Of a DNA stretch of 64,000 nucleotides, positions 33,641 through 41,741 are shown in pieces. Both the position numbers and the translations under genes were made by a program. The stretch is from CAZUNO01 sp964621445 [NCBI: Candidatus Hadarchaeota archaeon]. GTDB taxonomy: Archaea > CAYQAE01 > CAYVLA01. Every line of letters begins with the position of its first letter. The stretch's first letter is position 1. The notes beneath the pieces are model-generated. The model was not told the origin of the DNA, ran no database searches, and worked only from the letters and a program-made list of their open reading frames with translations. The DNA is taken from positions 102,496-166,495 of the forward strand of contig CAZUNO010000001.1 in the NCBI GenBank assembly GCA_964621445.1, in the 5' to 3' direction.

Positions 33641-33874
33641 TTGAAATGGTTAAGATGTTCAAATTGTGGAAACGACCTATTTAGGATAAGCAAGACTGGA
33701 ACCGCGAAATGCTCAGAATGTGGAGCTGAGCTGGATCCCTGTTCAGGGGATGGTGGGGGTACCAAGCCGGGCGGCCCGGTTAAAAAACCTGATTTGCCAA
33801 AACACCCCGATATAAAGGGGCCCCTATGGTATTCCAAGGGCGGGGACAGGAAAAATTCCCCCGGCAGGGAGTGA
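33641..33874 (+). CDS. small zinc-ribbon protein with Pro/Gly-rich tail
   Basis: 77 residues, TTG start (no in-frame ATG or GTG available after the upstream stop). Two Cys pairs, RCSNCGND and KCSECGAE, form a four-Cys zinc ribbon at residues 6-29. The rest is Gly/Pro/Lys-rich and probably disordered (GDGGGTKPGGPVKKPD). Such short ribbon proteins often bind nucleic acid or partner proteins. No family recognised. It lies between the terminator and thiC; no promoter is obvious. Confidence 0.6.
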   Translation: MKWLRCSNCGNDLFRISKTGTAKCSECGAELDPCSGDGGGTKPGGPVKKPDLPKHPDIKGPLWYSKGGDRKNSPGRE

Positions 33875-33899
33875 TTCGGCCTGCGGAAACAGATAAGAG

Positions 33900-33935
33900 A
33901 CCGATAACCGATTGGTATCGGCGGGACCGATAAAT
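33900..33935 (+). repeat. CCGAT repeats and small hairpin upstream of thiC
   Basis: Three copies of ACCGAT(A/T) occur within 36 nt, and CCGATA pairs with TATCGG across nine bases. This could be a protein-binding or RNA-structural element controlling thiC; no known thiamine riboswitch consensus is present. Confidence 0.3.
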
Positions 33936-33992
33936 CGTTCCCTCCAAGAAAACCTGATTCAATCTATTCAGGCGTTGTAGGAAAGGTTCAAA

Positions 33993-35288
33993 TTGAGCAC
34001 TTTAGTTCGCCAGGTCAAGGACAACGGGCTGAACGAACAGCTGGAAAGTCTGGCAGATAGGGAGGATATTCCACCCGGAAGATTTGCCAGATCGATAGCC
34101 GAAGGCAGGTTGGTAGTGCCCTGGAATACCATGAGGGAGAACATAGATCCCGTGGCCATAGGTGAGGGTGCTAGGGTAAAGATAAATGCGAATTTAGGTA
34201 CATCAAAGGATATCAGCGAAATCGACGAGGAAATGGCCAAAGCAAAGGTGGCTTTGGAAAGCGGTGCCCATACGTTAATGGACCTAAGCACTGGTGAAGA
34301 TACTGACTCACTTCGCCGATATCTACTATCAAGCTTTTCCTGCCCGCTGGGAACCGTCCCGGTTTACGATGCGGCAATACAGGCCCGTAGAAAGGAGGGG
34401 AGCATAATTGACATGGATGAGGACCACATTTTCTCCTCTGTCGAGAAGCACGCAAGGGATGGCGTCGATTTTCTCACCCTCCATGCGGCGGTGACCAAAA
34501 GAACCGTGGATGCCCTGAGGACCTCAGGAAGAATACTGGGAGCGGTTTCCAGAGGGGGTGCCTTCATGGCAGCTTCGATTATACACTCCGGCCAGGAGAA
34601 CCCTCTTTACAGGAATTACGACTATCTCCTTGACCTGGCCTCGGAATACGACTTCACAATTAGCATAGGGGATGGCTTACGTCCTGGTGCCATACATGAC
34701 GCATCGGATCGCGCCCAACTGGAGGAGTTGATGGTATCTTCCGAACTCGTTAGCAGGGCGCGGGACAGGGACGTGCAGGTGATGGTTGAGGGTCCAGGAC
34801 ACATGGCCATGAACGAGATAGAGGCAAACGTGAGAATAGAGAAGAGGGTTTGTGACGGGGCGCCCTTCTACGTTCTTGGTCCACTGGTGACGGATGTCGC
34901 CCCGGGGTTCGACCACATAACTGGAGCCATCGGCGGGTCCATCGCGGCTATGTCGGGGGTGGATTTCCTATGTGTGGTTACCCCGGCCGAGCACCTCTGT
35001 TTACCCGATGCCCAGGACATTAAGGAGGGGGTAATTGCAGCAAGGATAGCGGCGCATGCGGCTGAGGTCGCCCACGGGAGGAATCGAAGCTGGGATGATT
35101 CAATTTCTCGTGCCAGACAGAAACTTGATTGGGAACGTCAAAGGGAATTATCAATGGATGGCTCGGAATTTGACAAAAGGCGTTCCGATAGACCCTCGGA
35201 TGACCCCAGCGTTTGCAGCATGTGCTCTGACCTCTGCGCAATCAAGTTACTGGAGGAATACCTCAAGCAAGGAAAAGACGGGTGTTGA
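33993..35288 (+). CDS. thiC: phosphomethylpyrimidine synthase ThiC
   Basis: 431 residues, TTG start with AGGAAAGG upstream. Radical-SAM-type enzyme converting aminoimidazole ribotide to HMP phosphate for thiamine. Family blocks: VKINANLGTS, LMDLSTGED, RKEGSIIDMD, LTLHAAVT, SRGGAFMAA, GDGLRPGAIHDASD, VEGPGHM, and the C-terminal cluster CSMCSDLCAIK (C-x2-C-x4-C). Length matches the archaeal/bacterial short form. No TPP riboswitch is seen in the 118-nt gap upstream, although that gap has three close CCGAT repeats (33900-33935) and the stem CCGATA/TATCGG. The argC gene begins 1 nt after its stop. Confidence 0.93.
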   Translation: MSTLVRQVKDNGLNEQLESLADREDIPPGRFARSIAEGRLVVPWNTMRENIDPVAIGEGARVKINANLGTSKDISEIDEEMAKAKVALESGAHTLMDLSTGEDTDSLRRYLLSSFSCPLGTVPVYDAAIQARRKEGSIIDMDEDHIFSSVEKHARDGVDFLTLHAAVTKRTVDALRTSGRILGAVSRGGAFMAASIIHSGQENPLYRNYDYLLDLASEYDFTISIGDGLRPGAIHDASDRAQLEELMVSSELVSRARDRDVQVMVEGPGHMAMNEIEANVRIEKRVCDGAPFYVLGPLVTDVAPGFDHITGAIGGSIAAMSGVDFLCVVTPAEHLCLPDAQDIKEGVIAARIAAHAAEVAHGRNRSWDDSISRARQKLDWERQRELSMDGSEFDKRRSDRPSDDPSVCSMCSDLCAIKLLEEYLKQGKDGC

Positions 35289-35289
35289 T

Positions 35290-36318
35290 ATGTCGAATAA
35301 TACGGTATCGATAGTGGGCGGTACCGGATATACCGGTGCTGAATTATTAAGGATACTGACCGGACATCCATCCATTGAGGTGGAACACGTCACTTCTCGG
35401 CGAATGGCTGGTACAAAGGTGTGTTCGAGGCTGCCCAATATTACCAATCGTGATTTGGAGTTTGAAAAGCCCGATCCGGCCCTCTTAAAGGAATCGGATG
35501 TCGTATTTACTTGCGTTCCCCACACGGCGGCCATGAATATCGTGCCCGAAATCATCGATGAGGCAAAGGTTGTGGACCTCTCGGCAGACTACAGGATAGG
35601 GAACAGAAAAGTCTACGAATCAGTATACGGCGTGGAACATACCAGCCCGGAACTGGACTCGGTATATGGGCTCCCCGAAATCCATGGTGAGGAGATAAAG
35701 AATACAAATCTGGTGGCAAATCCGGGTTGCTATCCAACGAGCGCCATACTTGCCCTGGCTCCTCTCTTTTCAGAAGGCATATTGGGCACAAGTGACCCGG
35801 TAGTGATAGATGCCAAATCAGGTAGTTCGGGTGCGGGAACTGGCCTGACCTTTGTTACCCATCACCCGGAGGTTTTCGGTTCCATAAAGCCCTACAAGGT
35901 CTCCACCCATAGGCACATGGCTGAGATGGACCAGGAGCTCTCCCTCATTGGCAATTGTGAGGTTACGGTTAATTTCACCCCCCACCTTGTGCCCATATCC
36001 CGAGGCATACTGACCACATGTCACGCCTTCTCCTCCCAGGACCAGGCGGAGGAGGATGTTAGGGAGTTGTACCATGATTTCTATCAGGGGTCGCCCTTCA
36101 TTAGGCTAAGGGATTCGGTACCCGATCTGAGAGGGGTGATCGGGTCTAACTTCTGCGATATCGGTCTGGAGGTGGATGAGAGGACAGGCAGGTTAATCAT
36201 CGTGTCGGCCATTGATAACCTGACAAAGGGGGCGTCCGGTCAAGCTGTTCATAACCTGAATCTAGTGTTGGGTAAAAGGGAAACCGAGGGCCTGGAGTTC
36301 CTGGGGTTATACCCCTGA
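35290..36318 (+). CDS. argC: N-acetyl-gamma-glutamyl-phosphate reductase ArgC
   Basis: 342 residues from ATG 35290, 1 nt after the thiC stop. The NADP-binding start is TVSIVGGTGYTGAELLR; the catalytic Cys is in NPGCYPTSAILAL; GLPEIH, SGAGTG and HRHMAEM complete the semialdehyde-dehydrogenase fold. It reduces N-acetylglutamyl phosphate in arginine synthesis. Next to argJ, as usual; argB, argD and argF are not in the window. It may use the LysW-free acetyl route, since argJ is present. Confidence 0.93.
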   Translation: MSNNTVSIVGGTGYTGAELLRILTGHPSIEVEHVTSRRMAGTKVCSRLPNITNRDLEFEKPDPALLKESDVVFTCVPHTAAMNIVPEIIDEAKVVDLSADYRIGNRKVYESVYGVEHTSPELDSVYGLPEIHGEEIKNTNLVANPGCYPTSAILALAPLFSEGILGTSDPVVIDAKSGSSGAGTGLTFVTHHPEVFGSIKPYKVSTHRHMAEMDQELSLIGNCEVTVNFTPHLVPISRGILTTCHAFSSQDQAEEDVRELYHDFYQGSPFIRLRDSVPDLRGVIGSNFCDIGLEVDERTGRLIIVSAIDNLTKGASGQAVHNLNLVLGKRETEGLEFLGLYP

Positions 36319-36327
36319 GGTGATGGA

Positions 36328-37557
36328 GTGCGGTTCTTTGAAGGAGGCATAACTGCTCCCAATGGGTTTAAGGCCAGCTCCTGTTCAAGCGGTATAAAGG
36401 CATCCGGCCGGGACATCGCTCTTATAGATAGCACCGTTGAAGCCAATTGTGCGGGCTTGTTCACCACCAATGCGGTAAAGGCGGCCCCGGTCCTAGTCAC
36501 CATGGAACATCTCGGGGCATCTGGAGGCCTGGCTAGAGCGTTGGTGGTGAATTCGGGCAACGCTAATGCCTGTAATGGAGAGCAGGGATTGAAGGACGCG
36601 GGGCGTATTGCCTCCTGCTTCTCGGAGCGACTTGGAACCTCCCCCGAACGAATCCTGCTGGCCTCGACTGGGGTTATCGGAAGAAGGTTACCGGCCGAAA
36701 AGATTCTGACAAGTGCTGATCGGTTGGTAAAAGGTCTTTCAGGTGATAGGCAGTCATCGCATGAGGCTGCGCTGGCAATTATGACCACTGACACCGTGCC
36801 CAAGGAGGTGGCTCTGGAGCTGGAGATAGGTGGTAAGAAGGTAAGGATAGCCGGCATGGCCAAGGGGGCTGGAATGATCCATCCCAATTTGGCGACCATG
36901 CTGGCATTCGTGACCACCGATGCTGGAATGAAACCCCGGACCTTAAAGAATTCCCTGGAACGGGCCGCCGATACCAGCTTCAATATGATCACCGTTGACG
37001 GTGATATGAGCACCAACGACACCTTATTGGCAATGGCCAATGGGAGGTCCAGAGCCCCAAATATAGTATCAAATAGCGCCGAGCATGCTTTGTTCACCAG
37101 GGGCCTGGCCCGTGTCTGTATTAATCTAGCGAAATCCCTGATCCGGGACGCGGAGGGATCCAACCACCTGTTTGAGATCAGGGTAAAGGGGGCGGCCAGC
37201 CCGGAGGATGCAAAGATCTGTGCGAGGAGTATTTCACGCTCAAACCTGGTTAAATCGGCTATTTTCGGACAGGATCCTAACTGGGGTAGGATCATGGCTG
37301 CCGCAGGATATTCGGGGGCGGAGATTGATCAGGAGAGTGTGTGTATAGGGTTATGCTCCGATAGCGGCGAAATTATCGACTGGGTAAAAAACGGCCAACA
37401 GATCTCCGAGAAGAGAAACCAGAAGGCCAAGGATATACTCGCCCTGCCCTCATTTAGAATTGAGGTGGACCTGGGACTAGGCCCTCATGAGGCGCTGTCC
37501 TGGGGATGCGATCTCTCATACGATTATGTGAAGATTAACTCAGAATACACTACTTAA
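36328..37557 (+). CDS. argJ: glutamate N-acetyltransferase / amino-acid N-acetyltransferase ArgJ
   Basis: 409 residues, GTG start preceded by GAGGTGATGGAG. ArgJ self-cleaves at a Thr nucleophile: the motif MAKGAGMIHPNLATMLAF contains the A-T-M cleavage site, giving alpha and beta chains. NSGNANACNG and STGVIGRRLP are further signatures, and the C-terminus (YSAEY-like: KINSEYTT) is normal. It transfers the acetyl group from N-acetylornithine to glutamate, making the pathway cyclic, and may also start it. Adjacent to argC. Confidence 0.93.
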   Translation: MRFFEGGITAPNGFKASSCSSGIKASGRDIALIDSTVEANCAGLFTTNAVKAAPVLVTMEHLGASGGLARALVVNSGNANACNGEQGLKDAGRIASCFSERLGTSPERILLASTGVIGRRLPAEKILTSADRLVKGLSGDRQSSHEAALAIMTTDTVPKEVALELEIGGKKVRIAGMAKGAGMIHPNLATMLAFVTTDAGMKPRTLKNSLERAADTSFNMITVDGDMSTNDTLLAMANGRSRAPNIVSNSAEHALFTRGLARVCINLAKSLIRDAEGSNHLFEIRVKGAASPEDAKICARSISRSNLVKSAIFGQDPNWGRIMAAAGYSGAEIDQESVCIGLCSDSGEIIDWVKNGQQISEKRNQKAKDILALPSFRIEVDLGLGPHEALSWGCDLSYDYVKINSEYTT

Positions 37558-37566
37558 GGAAAATGG

Positions 37567-38265
37567 TCAACAATCCAAATTCTCTGTCTGAAGACCGGTA
37601 AGATACTTCTTCAACAAATTACGAACCGGATATAAGTCCTTCGACCTTATGACTGCCGAGGCAAATCCCTCCAGTTCGGTGGATTTTGGGTTGAAGGCCA
37701 CCGAATATGCCGCCTCCTTGAACATGGAAAGGTCATTCATGTCATCTCCGACACATGCCCATCTGTTTGGCTGAATACCCCTGGCTTCTCCCAATCGACG
37801 CAAGACTCTTCCCTTTTCCTCGAAACCACAGTTCACCCGTACATTTCCAGTTATCCTTCCGTTTTTCATCTCCACTTCATTGGCAATCACCGTATCTATA
37901 CCCAAGGCCCGGCCTACCGTCTTGGCGATGGAAAGTATTCCGGTGCTGATAATGATGGGTTCCACCGCGATTTCACGCATATCTGTTATGAGTTGGTTAG
38001 CGCCGGGGGTTATGTCCATCCTTTGAAGATATTCCTTAATAGGTTTAGAGTCCATACCTTTCCACAGTTCCGCATCCATTCTGGCCCAGGTCTCATAGTC
38101 TATCTGGCCCGAGAAATAGAGCCCCATGTTCCTTTTGCGGCCTTCATTTGTTCCTAGGATACGATGGTAGGCATCCCAGCTAGATTGATTAGGAAGAAGT
38201 ACGCCGTCGAGATCTAGTGCCAGAAGCCCTTGGGATTTCAATCGTGGATCCCCTTCAAGTAGCAT
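37567..38265 (-). CDS. HAD phosphatase, phosphoserine-phosphatase-like
   Basis: 232 residues. Motif I LDLDGVLLPNQSSWDAY, motif II IIISTGI, and motif IV VGDDMNDLSMFKEA; a helical C1 cap lies between. Resembles SerB and related phosphatases, but the substrate is not certain. The start is either ATG 38265, overlapping the upstream gene by 28 nt, or TTG 38241, which forms a TTGA stop/start overlap with it. Coupled translation with the DUF1638-like gene is likely. Confidence 0.8.
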   Translation of the reverse strand: MLLEGDPRLKSQGLLALDLDGVLLPNQSSWDAYHRILGTNEGRKRNMGLYFSGQIDYETWARMDAELWKGMDSKPIKEYLQRMDITPGANQLITDMREIAVEPIIISTGILSIAKTVGRALGIDTVIANEVEMKNGRITGNVRVNCGFEEKGRVLRRLGEARGIQPNRWACVGDDMNDLSMFKEAAYSVAFNPKSTELEGFASAVIRSKDLYPVRNLLKKYLTGLQTENLDC

Positions 38266-38765
38266 CTCATTTTGACCGTGGTGCCCTCGACCTTTCGGCA
38301 GTCACATGAGACCTTTCGGGCGATTGCCTCCACTTCAGAAAATCTATCTTCGAGGCCAGGAGCAAGAACATATACCATGGTGGAGATTTGGGAGAACATC
38401 TTCCCCAGAATTTTTTTCTTCATTTCACCCGTAAAACGTTCAATGCCAAAAATGAGATCAAATTCATCCAGCCAGCCGTTTGTCAGGTATAATTCATCGG
38501 GCCTTGGTTCAAAGTTCTCGGTTAATAGATCAATGCAGTTAAGATCTTGATTGATTTGGACTCCAAGACCTTTCATAGAATCCTGTAGCCCTCCGCAATC
38601 CCCACATACCAGGGCGCAATGGCCATCTAACTTTGATTTCACGTATTCAGCGAATTTTTGGCGAGGAAGGCGGTGGCACAGCGGTTGAAAAAAATCAACC
38701 TCAGCGTCCGACGCCGATTCCAGGATCTCCTCCTTAAGCACACGACATGCCAATATCTTAGGCAT
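38238..38765 (-). CDS. DUF1638-like protein
   Basis: 175 residues. The pattern ILACRVLKEEIL, CHRLPRQKF, CALVCGDCGGLQDSM, LNCIDLL, ELYLTNGWLDEFDLIFG is reminiscent of DUF1638 proteins, which are known from methanogens near methylamine/corrinoid systems. Several Cys (CGDCGG, NC, CDC) could bind metal or cofactor. No corrinoid proteins are encoded nearby. It is operonic with the HAD phosphatase downstream. Family assignment is from memory of the pattern and should be treated as tentative. Confidence 0.55.
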   Translation of the reverse strand: MPKILACRVLKEEILESASDAEVDFFQPLCHRLPRQKFAEYVKSKLDGHCALVCGDCGGLQDSMKGLGVQINQDLNCIDLLTENFEPRPDELYLTNGWLDEFDLIFGIERFTGEMKKKILGKMFSQISTMVYVLAPGLEDRFSEVEAIARKVSCDCRKVEGTTVKMRCYLKGIHD

Positions 38766-38844
38766 GTGTTGTCATAGGGGGTGAGTTGAAAAAATGTTCG
38801 CGGATAGGGTGACATTTTTGAGCCGCCACTCAAATAACGGCGGG

Positions 38845-40110
38845 ATGATTGGATCTATGAGGTCATCTAAACCCCTGGTATGGATACTGATTATTGTGTT
38901 TGGTTTCCAGGCGACGGTTATGGGTTTCGCGGACCTGGAGGTTCGGGACGACTGGGCGATAACAGACAAGCAGGTGGTTCAGGGAGAGACACGCCTTTAC
39001 GCGGGAAATATAACGGTTGAGAGCGGCGGAGAGCTTCTACTGGACGAGGCGGTGTTCGTGTTTAATTCAACGGAGGACAAGCACTTTGGAATTCTGGTGG
39101 AGGAAGGAGGCACGATTCGAATAGAAAACTCCAGGATCAGGACCGTAAACCAGAGCATAGGATTTGCCTTCTTCGCGTACGGATCGGTAGACATCAAGGG
39201 ATCCAATTTTGAGAGTATCTATGATTCAACACTGAATCGAACCTGGATGGGAGGCTTTAGGATTTTTTCCGATGATCCAGTAATTGAGGACTCTACCTTC
39301 ACCGGAGGAAGAAGATACGGTGTTCGTTTTGAGGGCTGTGAGAACATTCGTTTTGTGAATAATGTCATTAGAGAAACCAGTACCGCCCTGTCGGTGACCG
39401 AAAGCAGCGGGGTAATCAGTGGTAACTGGCTCCATGGTAATAGCGATCGACAGGTTTTCGTGAAAAGGTGCGGAAATATGGATTTCCAGTCCAATATCTT
39501 GAATGGAACCGGAATGGCGGGCCTGGTCCTGATAAATTCAACCGAGTTCCAGAGCTCGGATAACGTTCTTGATGGAGGCTTCTACGTGGTCTATGCCAGT
39601 GGGTCCCAGGGTGAGTTTATGGGAGATGAGCTTTACGGCGATTATGTCGTCCTTGAAGGCAGGGATAATTCGGAGATAAAGATGTTCAACTGCCTGGCAA
39701 ACGTTTCCAAGATACAGGCTAAGAGCGGGTCAACCATTTCCTTCCAGAAAACCGTGAATCTCAGGGTCGTGCGGGGGGGAAACCCGGTGGAGAATGCAAT
39801 CGTTGAGATCCAGGATGCTGATGGCTCGGTGGTTGCTGAAGGCAGGACCAATAGTTCGGGATTAGCTTCTTTCAAGATGATCGCCATGAGGGCAAGTGAA
39901 TCCGGGGTCGAGAACAGTGACCCCCATCAGTTCAAGGCGGTTAAAGGCCTATTTTCCTCTTCAGGTCAGGCGAATATATCTACGGACAGCCGAATTGAGC
40001 TGGAAATGAAGTTGCCATGGCTATTCATTGGAGTTGGAGCCCTGGTTGCGATACTGGTGATACTGGTTGTTTTCATGCCCAGCCTGAGATCAGGCAAGAA
40101 AAAACGTTAG
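38845..40110 (+). CDS. surface-anchored right-handed beta-helix protein
   Basis: 421 residues from ATG 38845 (upstream in-frame starts give an unlikely N-terminus). A hydrophobic signal or anchor (PLVWILIIVFGFQATVMG) is followed by about 250 residues of short repeating strands with N/G/S turns (IENSRIRTVNQ, IEDSTFTGGRRYGV, FVNNVIRETSTAL, ISGNWLHGN), the NosD/pectate-lyase-like parallel beta-helix. Then comes a small Ig-like domain (VNLRVVRGGNPVENAIVEIQ) and a C-terminal transmembrane helix (WLFIGVGALVAILVILVVF) with a KKKR tail. Many N-x-S/T sites suggest glycosylation. Probably a carbohydrate-binding or S-layer-associated protein. Convergent with the next gene, 4 nt apart. Confidence 0.8.
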   Translation: MIGSMRSSKPLVWILIIVFGFQATVMGFADLEVRDDWAITDKQVVQGETRLYAGNITVESGGELLLDEAVFVFNSTEDKHFGILVEEGGTIRIENSRIRTVNQSIGFAFFAYGSVDIKGSNFESIYDSTLNRTWMGGFRIFSDDPVIEDSTFTGGRRYGVRFEGCENIRFVNNVIRETSTALSVTESSGVISGNWLHGNSDRQVFVKRCGNMDFQSNILNGTGMAGLVLINSTEFQSSDNVLDGGFYVVYASGSQGEFMGDELYGDYVVLEGRDNSEIKMFNCLANVSKIQAKSGSTISFQKTVNLRVVRGGNPVENAIVEIQDADGSVVAEGRTNSSGLASFKMIAMRASESGVENSDPHQFKAVKGLFSSSGQANISTDSRIELEMKLPWLFIGVGALVAILVILVVFMPSLRSGKKKR

Positions 40111-40114
40111 GCAA

Positions 40115-40693
40115 CTAGGAGCCAAAACGAGAGAAAAAGTTCTTTATTGAACCAAGGAGATCGGCTTCGGGCTTCTCGCCCAGGACCTTGATCTTGTAAC
40201 ACTTGGTGCATAGAGAGTCCTCACTTCTATAACAGTCGGGGCAGACCCCTCTCCCGCACTCGGGGCATATTTTCTGGCTATTTATGTCCAGGGGCTGTCC
40301 ACAGTTGGGGCATACGCGTCTTGCTGCGCTTGCTCCGCGTTCATTAATTGTAGAAAGGGACGATACGATGTTTTTCAGCTGTTCATCAGCTAGGAAGCCC
40401 TGTCTGTTTGCGGCTATTATGGTGGCCACGACATGGGGGCATATCGTTCCCGGGGGCTGGGGACATGCCTTACATCCTGGTTTTGTGGAGTCCATTGAGA
40501 ATTCTACCTTGGTTTCGCTCTTCGATATGGAGGCCGCCGCGAAATCATTGAATCCCATGGTCCCATTCTCCTGTCTAACCATCCGGTGGTCCTTTTCGAG
40601 CTTGACCCCACCGTCAGCTAGTCTGAGGCCTTTATCTATAACCTGGTCCTCGAATCGACCTCTCAACAGACTAAGGAGTTCTTCCTCCTCCAT
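40115..40693 (-). CDS. SWIM-type zinc-finger protein with zinc ribbons
   Basis: 192 residues. A SWIM-like motif (CKACPQPPGTICPHVVATIIA, C-x2-C...C-x-H, about 74-93) follows an N-terminal domain with GVKLEKDHRM. The C-terminus carries two zinc knuckle pairs, RVCPNCGQP/KICPECGRG and GVCPDCYRS/SLCTKCYK. SWIM domains bind DNA or proteins; here the combination suggests an archaeal nucleic-acid-associated factor. Partner unknown. Followed on the same strand, upstream, by a small acidic protein gene 13 nt away. Confidence 0.75.
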   Translation of the reverse strand: MEEEELLSLLRGRFEDQVIDKGLRLADGGVKLEKDHRMVRQENGTMGFNDFAAASISKSETKVEFSMDSTKPGCKACPQPPGTICPHVVATIIAANRQGFLADEQLKNIVSSLSTINERGASAARRVCPNCGQPLDINSQKICPECGRGVCPDCYRSEDSLCTKCYKIKVLGEKPEADLLGSIKNFFSRFGS

Positions 40694-40706
40694 GCCTTAC
40701 CACAGC

Positions 40707-40943
40707 TTACTGCTCTAGCTCCTGCCAATTCCCTATATCGTTGTCTTCCAGGATGTTCTTGGCCTCGTCATCGACCTCGACCAGGACCTGCCACATCTTG
40801 ACGTCATACCCTTTTTTCTTAGCTTCTTTGCCCATCATGTAGTCCTTTATGTGATCCCTTATTTCGGATTTGGCATAAGCGAAATCCAGTTCGGTGTCAA
40901 ATACAACGTATGGCATGCCTTTTCCTCTCCTCTCTATCGGCAT
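40707..40943 (-). CDS. small uncharacterised soluble protein
   Basis: 78 residues, charged, no Cys or membrane helix. MPYVVFDTELDFAYAKSEIRDHIKDYMM and KMWQVLVEVDDEAKNILED suggest a compact alpha/beta fold. An internal ATG at residue 10 (MPYVVFD) may be the true start. Likely cotranscribed with the SWIM gene. Family not recognised. Confidence 0.6.
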   Translation of the reverse strand: MPIERRGKGMPYVVFDTELDFAYAKSEIRDHIKDYMMGKEAKKKGYDVKMWQVLVEVDDEAKNILEDNDIGNWQELEQ

Positions 40944-40995
40944 GGCCCCTTATAATTATTTATGTATCCCTTTCTTGGCCCTGAGGTTATGAATT

Positions 40996-41736
40996 TTACT
41001 GGAGATAAGGGGGCTCCGAATCTAGCTCATTCTCCAGTTGGCCCACCGCCTTTACTTTTTGGGGGTCACCTCTGACAAGGAGGCGAACGGAACCCCTGTA
41101 ATCCGATACACCACCGGAGGAGATATGAAGGGCCCGTAAATCCAACAATTCCTTCAAGGCCTCTATCTCGGTGAATATTTTGCCTTTGATCTTGTACATT
41201 GTGGGAACCTTGTTTGCAGTGTGAATTGGAGAATTTAATTCGTCGCAGACCGCGTCGATGGGTGAGCATATGCTTTTCTCGAGCCCGATTGGGATTACCA
41301 TGGTAATGCGGCTTCCGATGATTCTAGAGTATACGCTTCCTATGGTTCCACCTACAGGGCTATTTGAAAGTACTCCCACCTCCCCTCCACTGTAATCCAA
41401 GGCATTTCCCCCTTTGATGAAAATATCGCCCTGTGACATGCTTTCTATGGCTTCGGCGAATTGCATATCCCTTTGCTGGCCGTCGATTATAACTATCTCT
41501 TGGATATCCTCCTTTTCTTGGATTTTGCTGGAAGGTGCAACGAGTCCCCAGGCAAATTTTTTCTCCGAGAGGTTCACGCCTAGAATTTCCTCCGCCACAT
41601 AACGGTTCGTCGTTCCTTTGGCTATCACGATTATTCCATCTTTGTATACCTTCCTAAGGGTGTCCCAACTGGCCAAGCCCTTAGCTATCAGTCTCTTACT
41701 TTGAGACGTTTTTAAGAGCAGTTGTCGAGCTGCCAC
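40996..41736 (-). CDS. uncharacterised conserved-looking protein
   Basis: 246 residues. Contains KGLASWDTLRKVYKDGIIVIAKGTTNRYVAEEILG, FIKGGNALDYSGGEVGVLSNSPVGGTIG, and a polar C-terminus LLVRGDPQKVKAVGQLE. The Gly-rich loops and alternating strands look like a nucleotide- or metabolite-binding fold, but no catalytic motif is identified. No signal or membrane segment. It lies directly downstream of sppA (5 nt), so it may be cotranscribed with it. Function not assigned. Confidence 0.6.
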   Translation of the reverse strand: MAARQLLLKTSQSKRLIAKGLASWDTLRKVYKDGIIVIAKGTTNRYVAEEILGVNLSEKKFAWGLVAPSSKIQEKEDIQEIVIIDGQQRDMQFAEAIESMSQGDIFIKGGNALDYSGGEVGVLSNSPVGGTIGSVYSRIIGSRITMVIPIGLEKSICSPIDAVCDELNSPIHTANKVPTMYKIKGKIFTEIEALKELLDLRALHISSGGVSDYRGSVRLLVRGDPQKVKAVGQLENELDSEPPYLQ

Positions 41737-41741
41737 TTTCT

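Noticed and set aside
33875-33992. TPP riboswitch before thiC
   Set aside because: The conserved CTGAGA and ACCTGA-type segments of the TPP aptamer are not present in the gap.
36249-37295. A long open frame (348 codons) antisense to argJ
   Set aside because: It mirrors the coding strand of a clear, full-length argJ and has no protein-like motif; shadow frames of this size are common in this codon usage.
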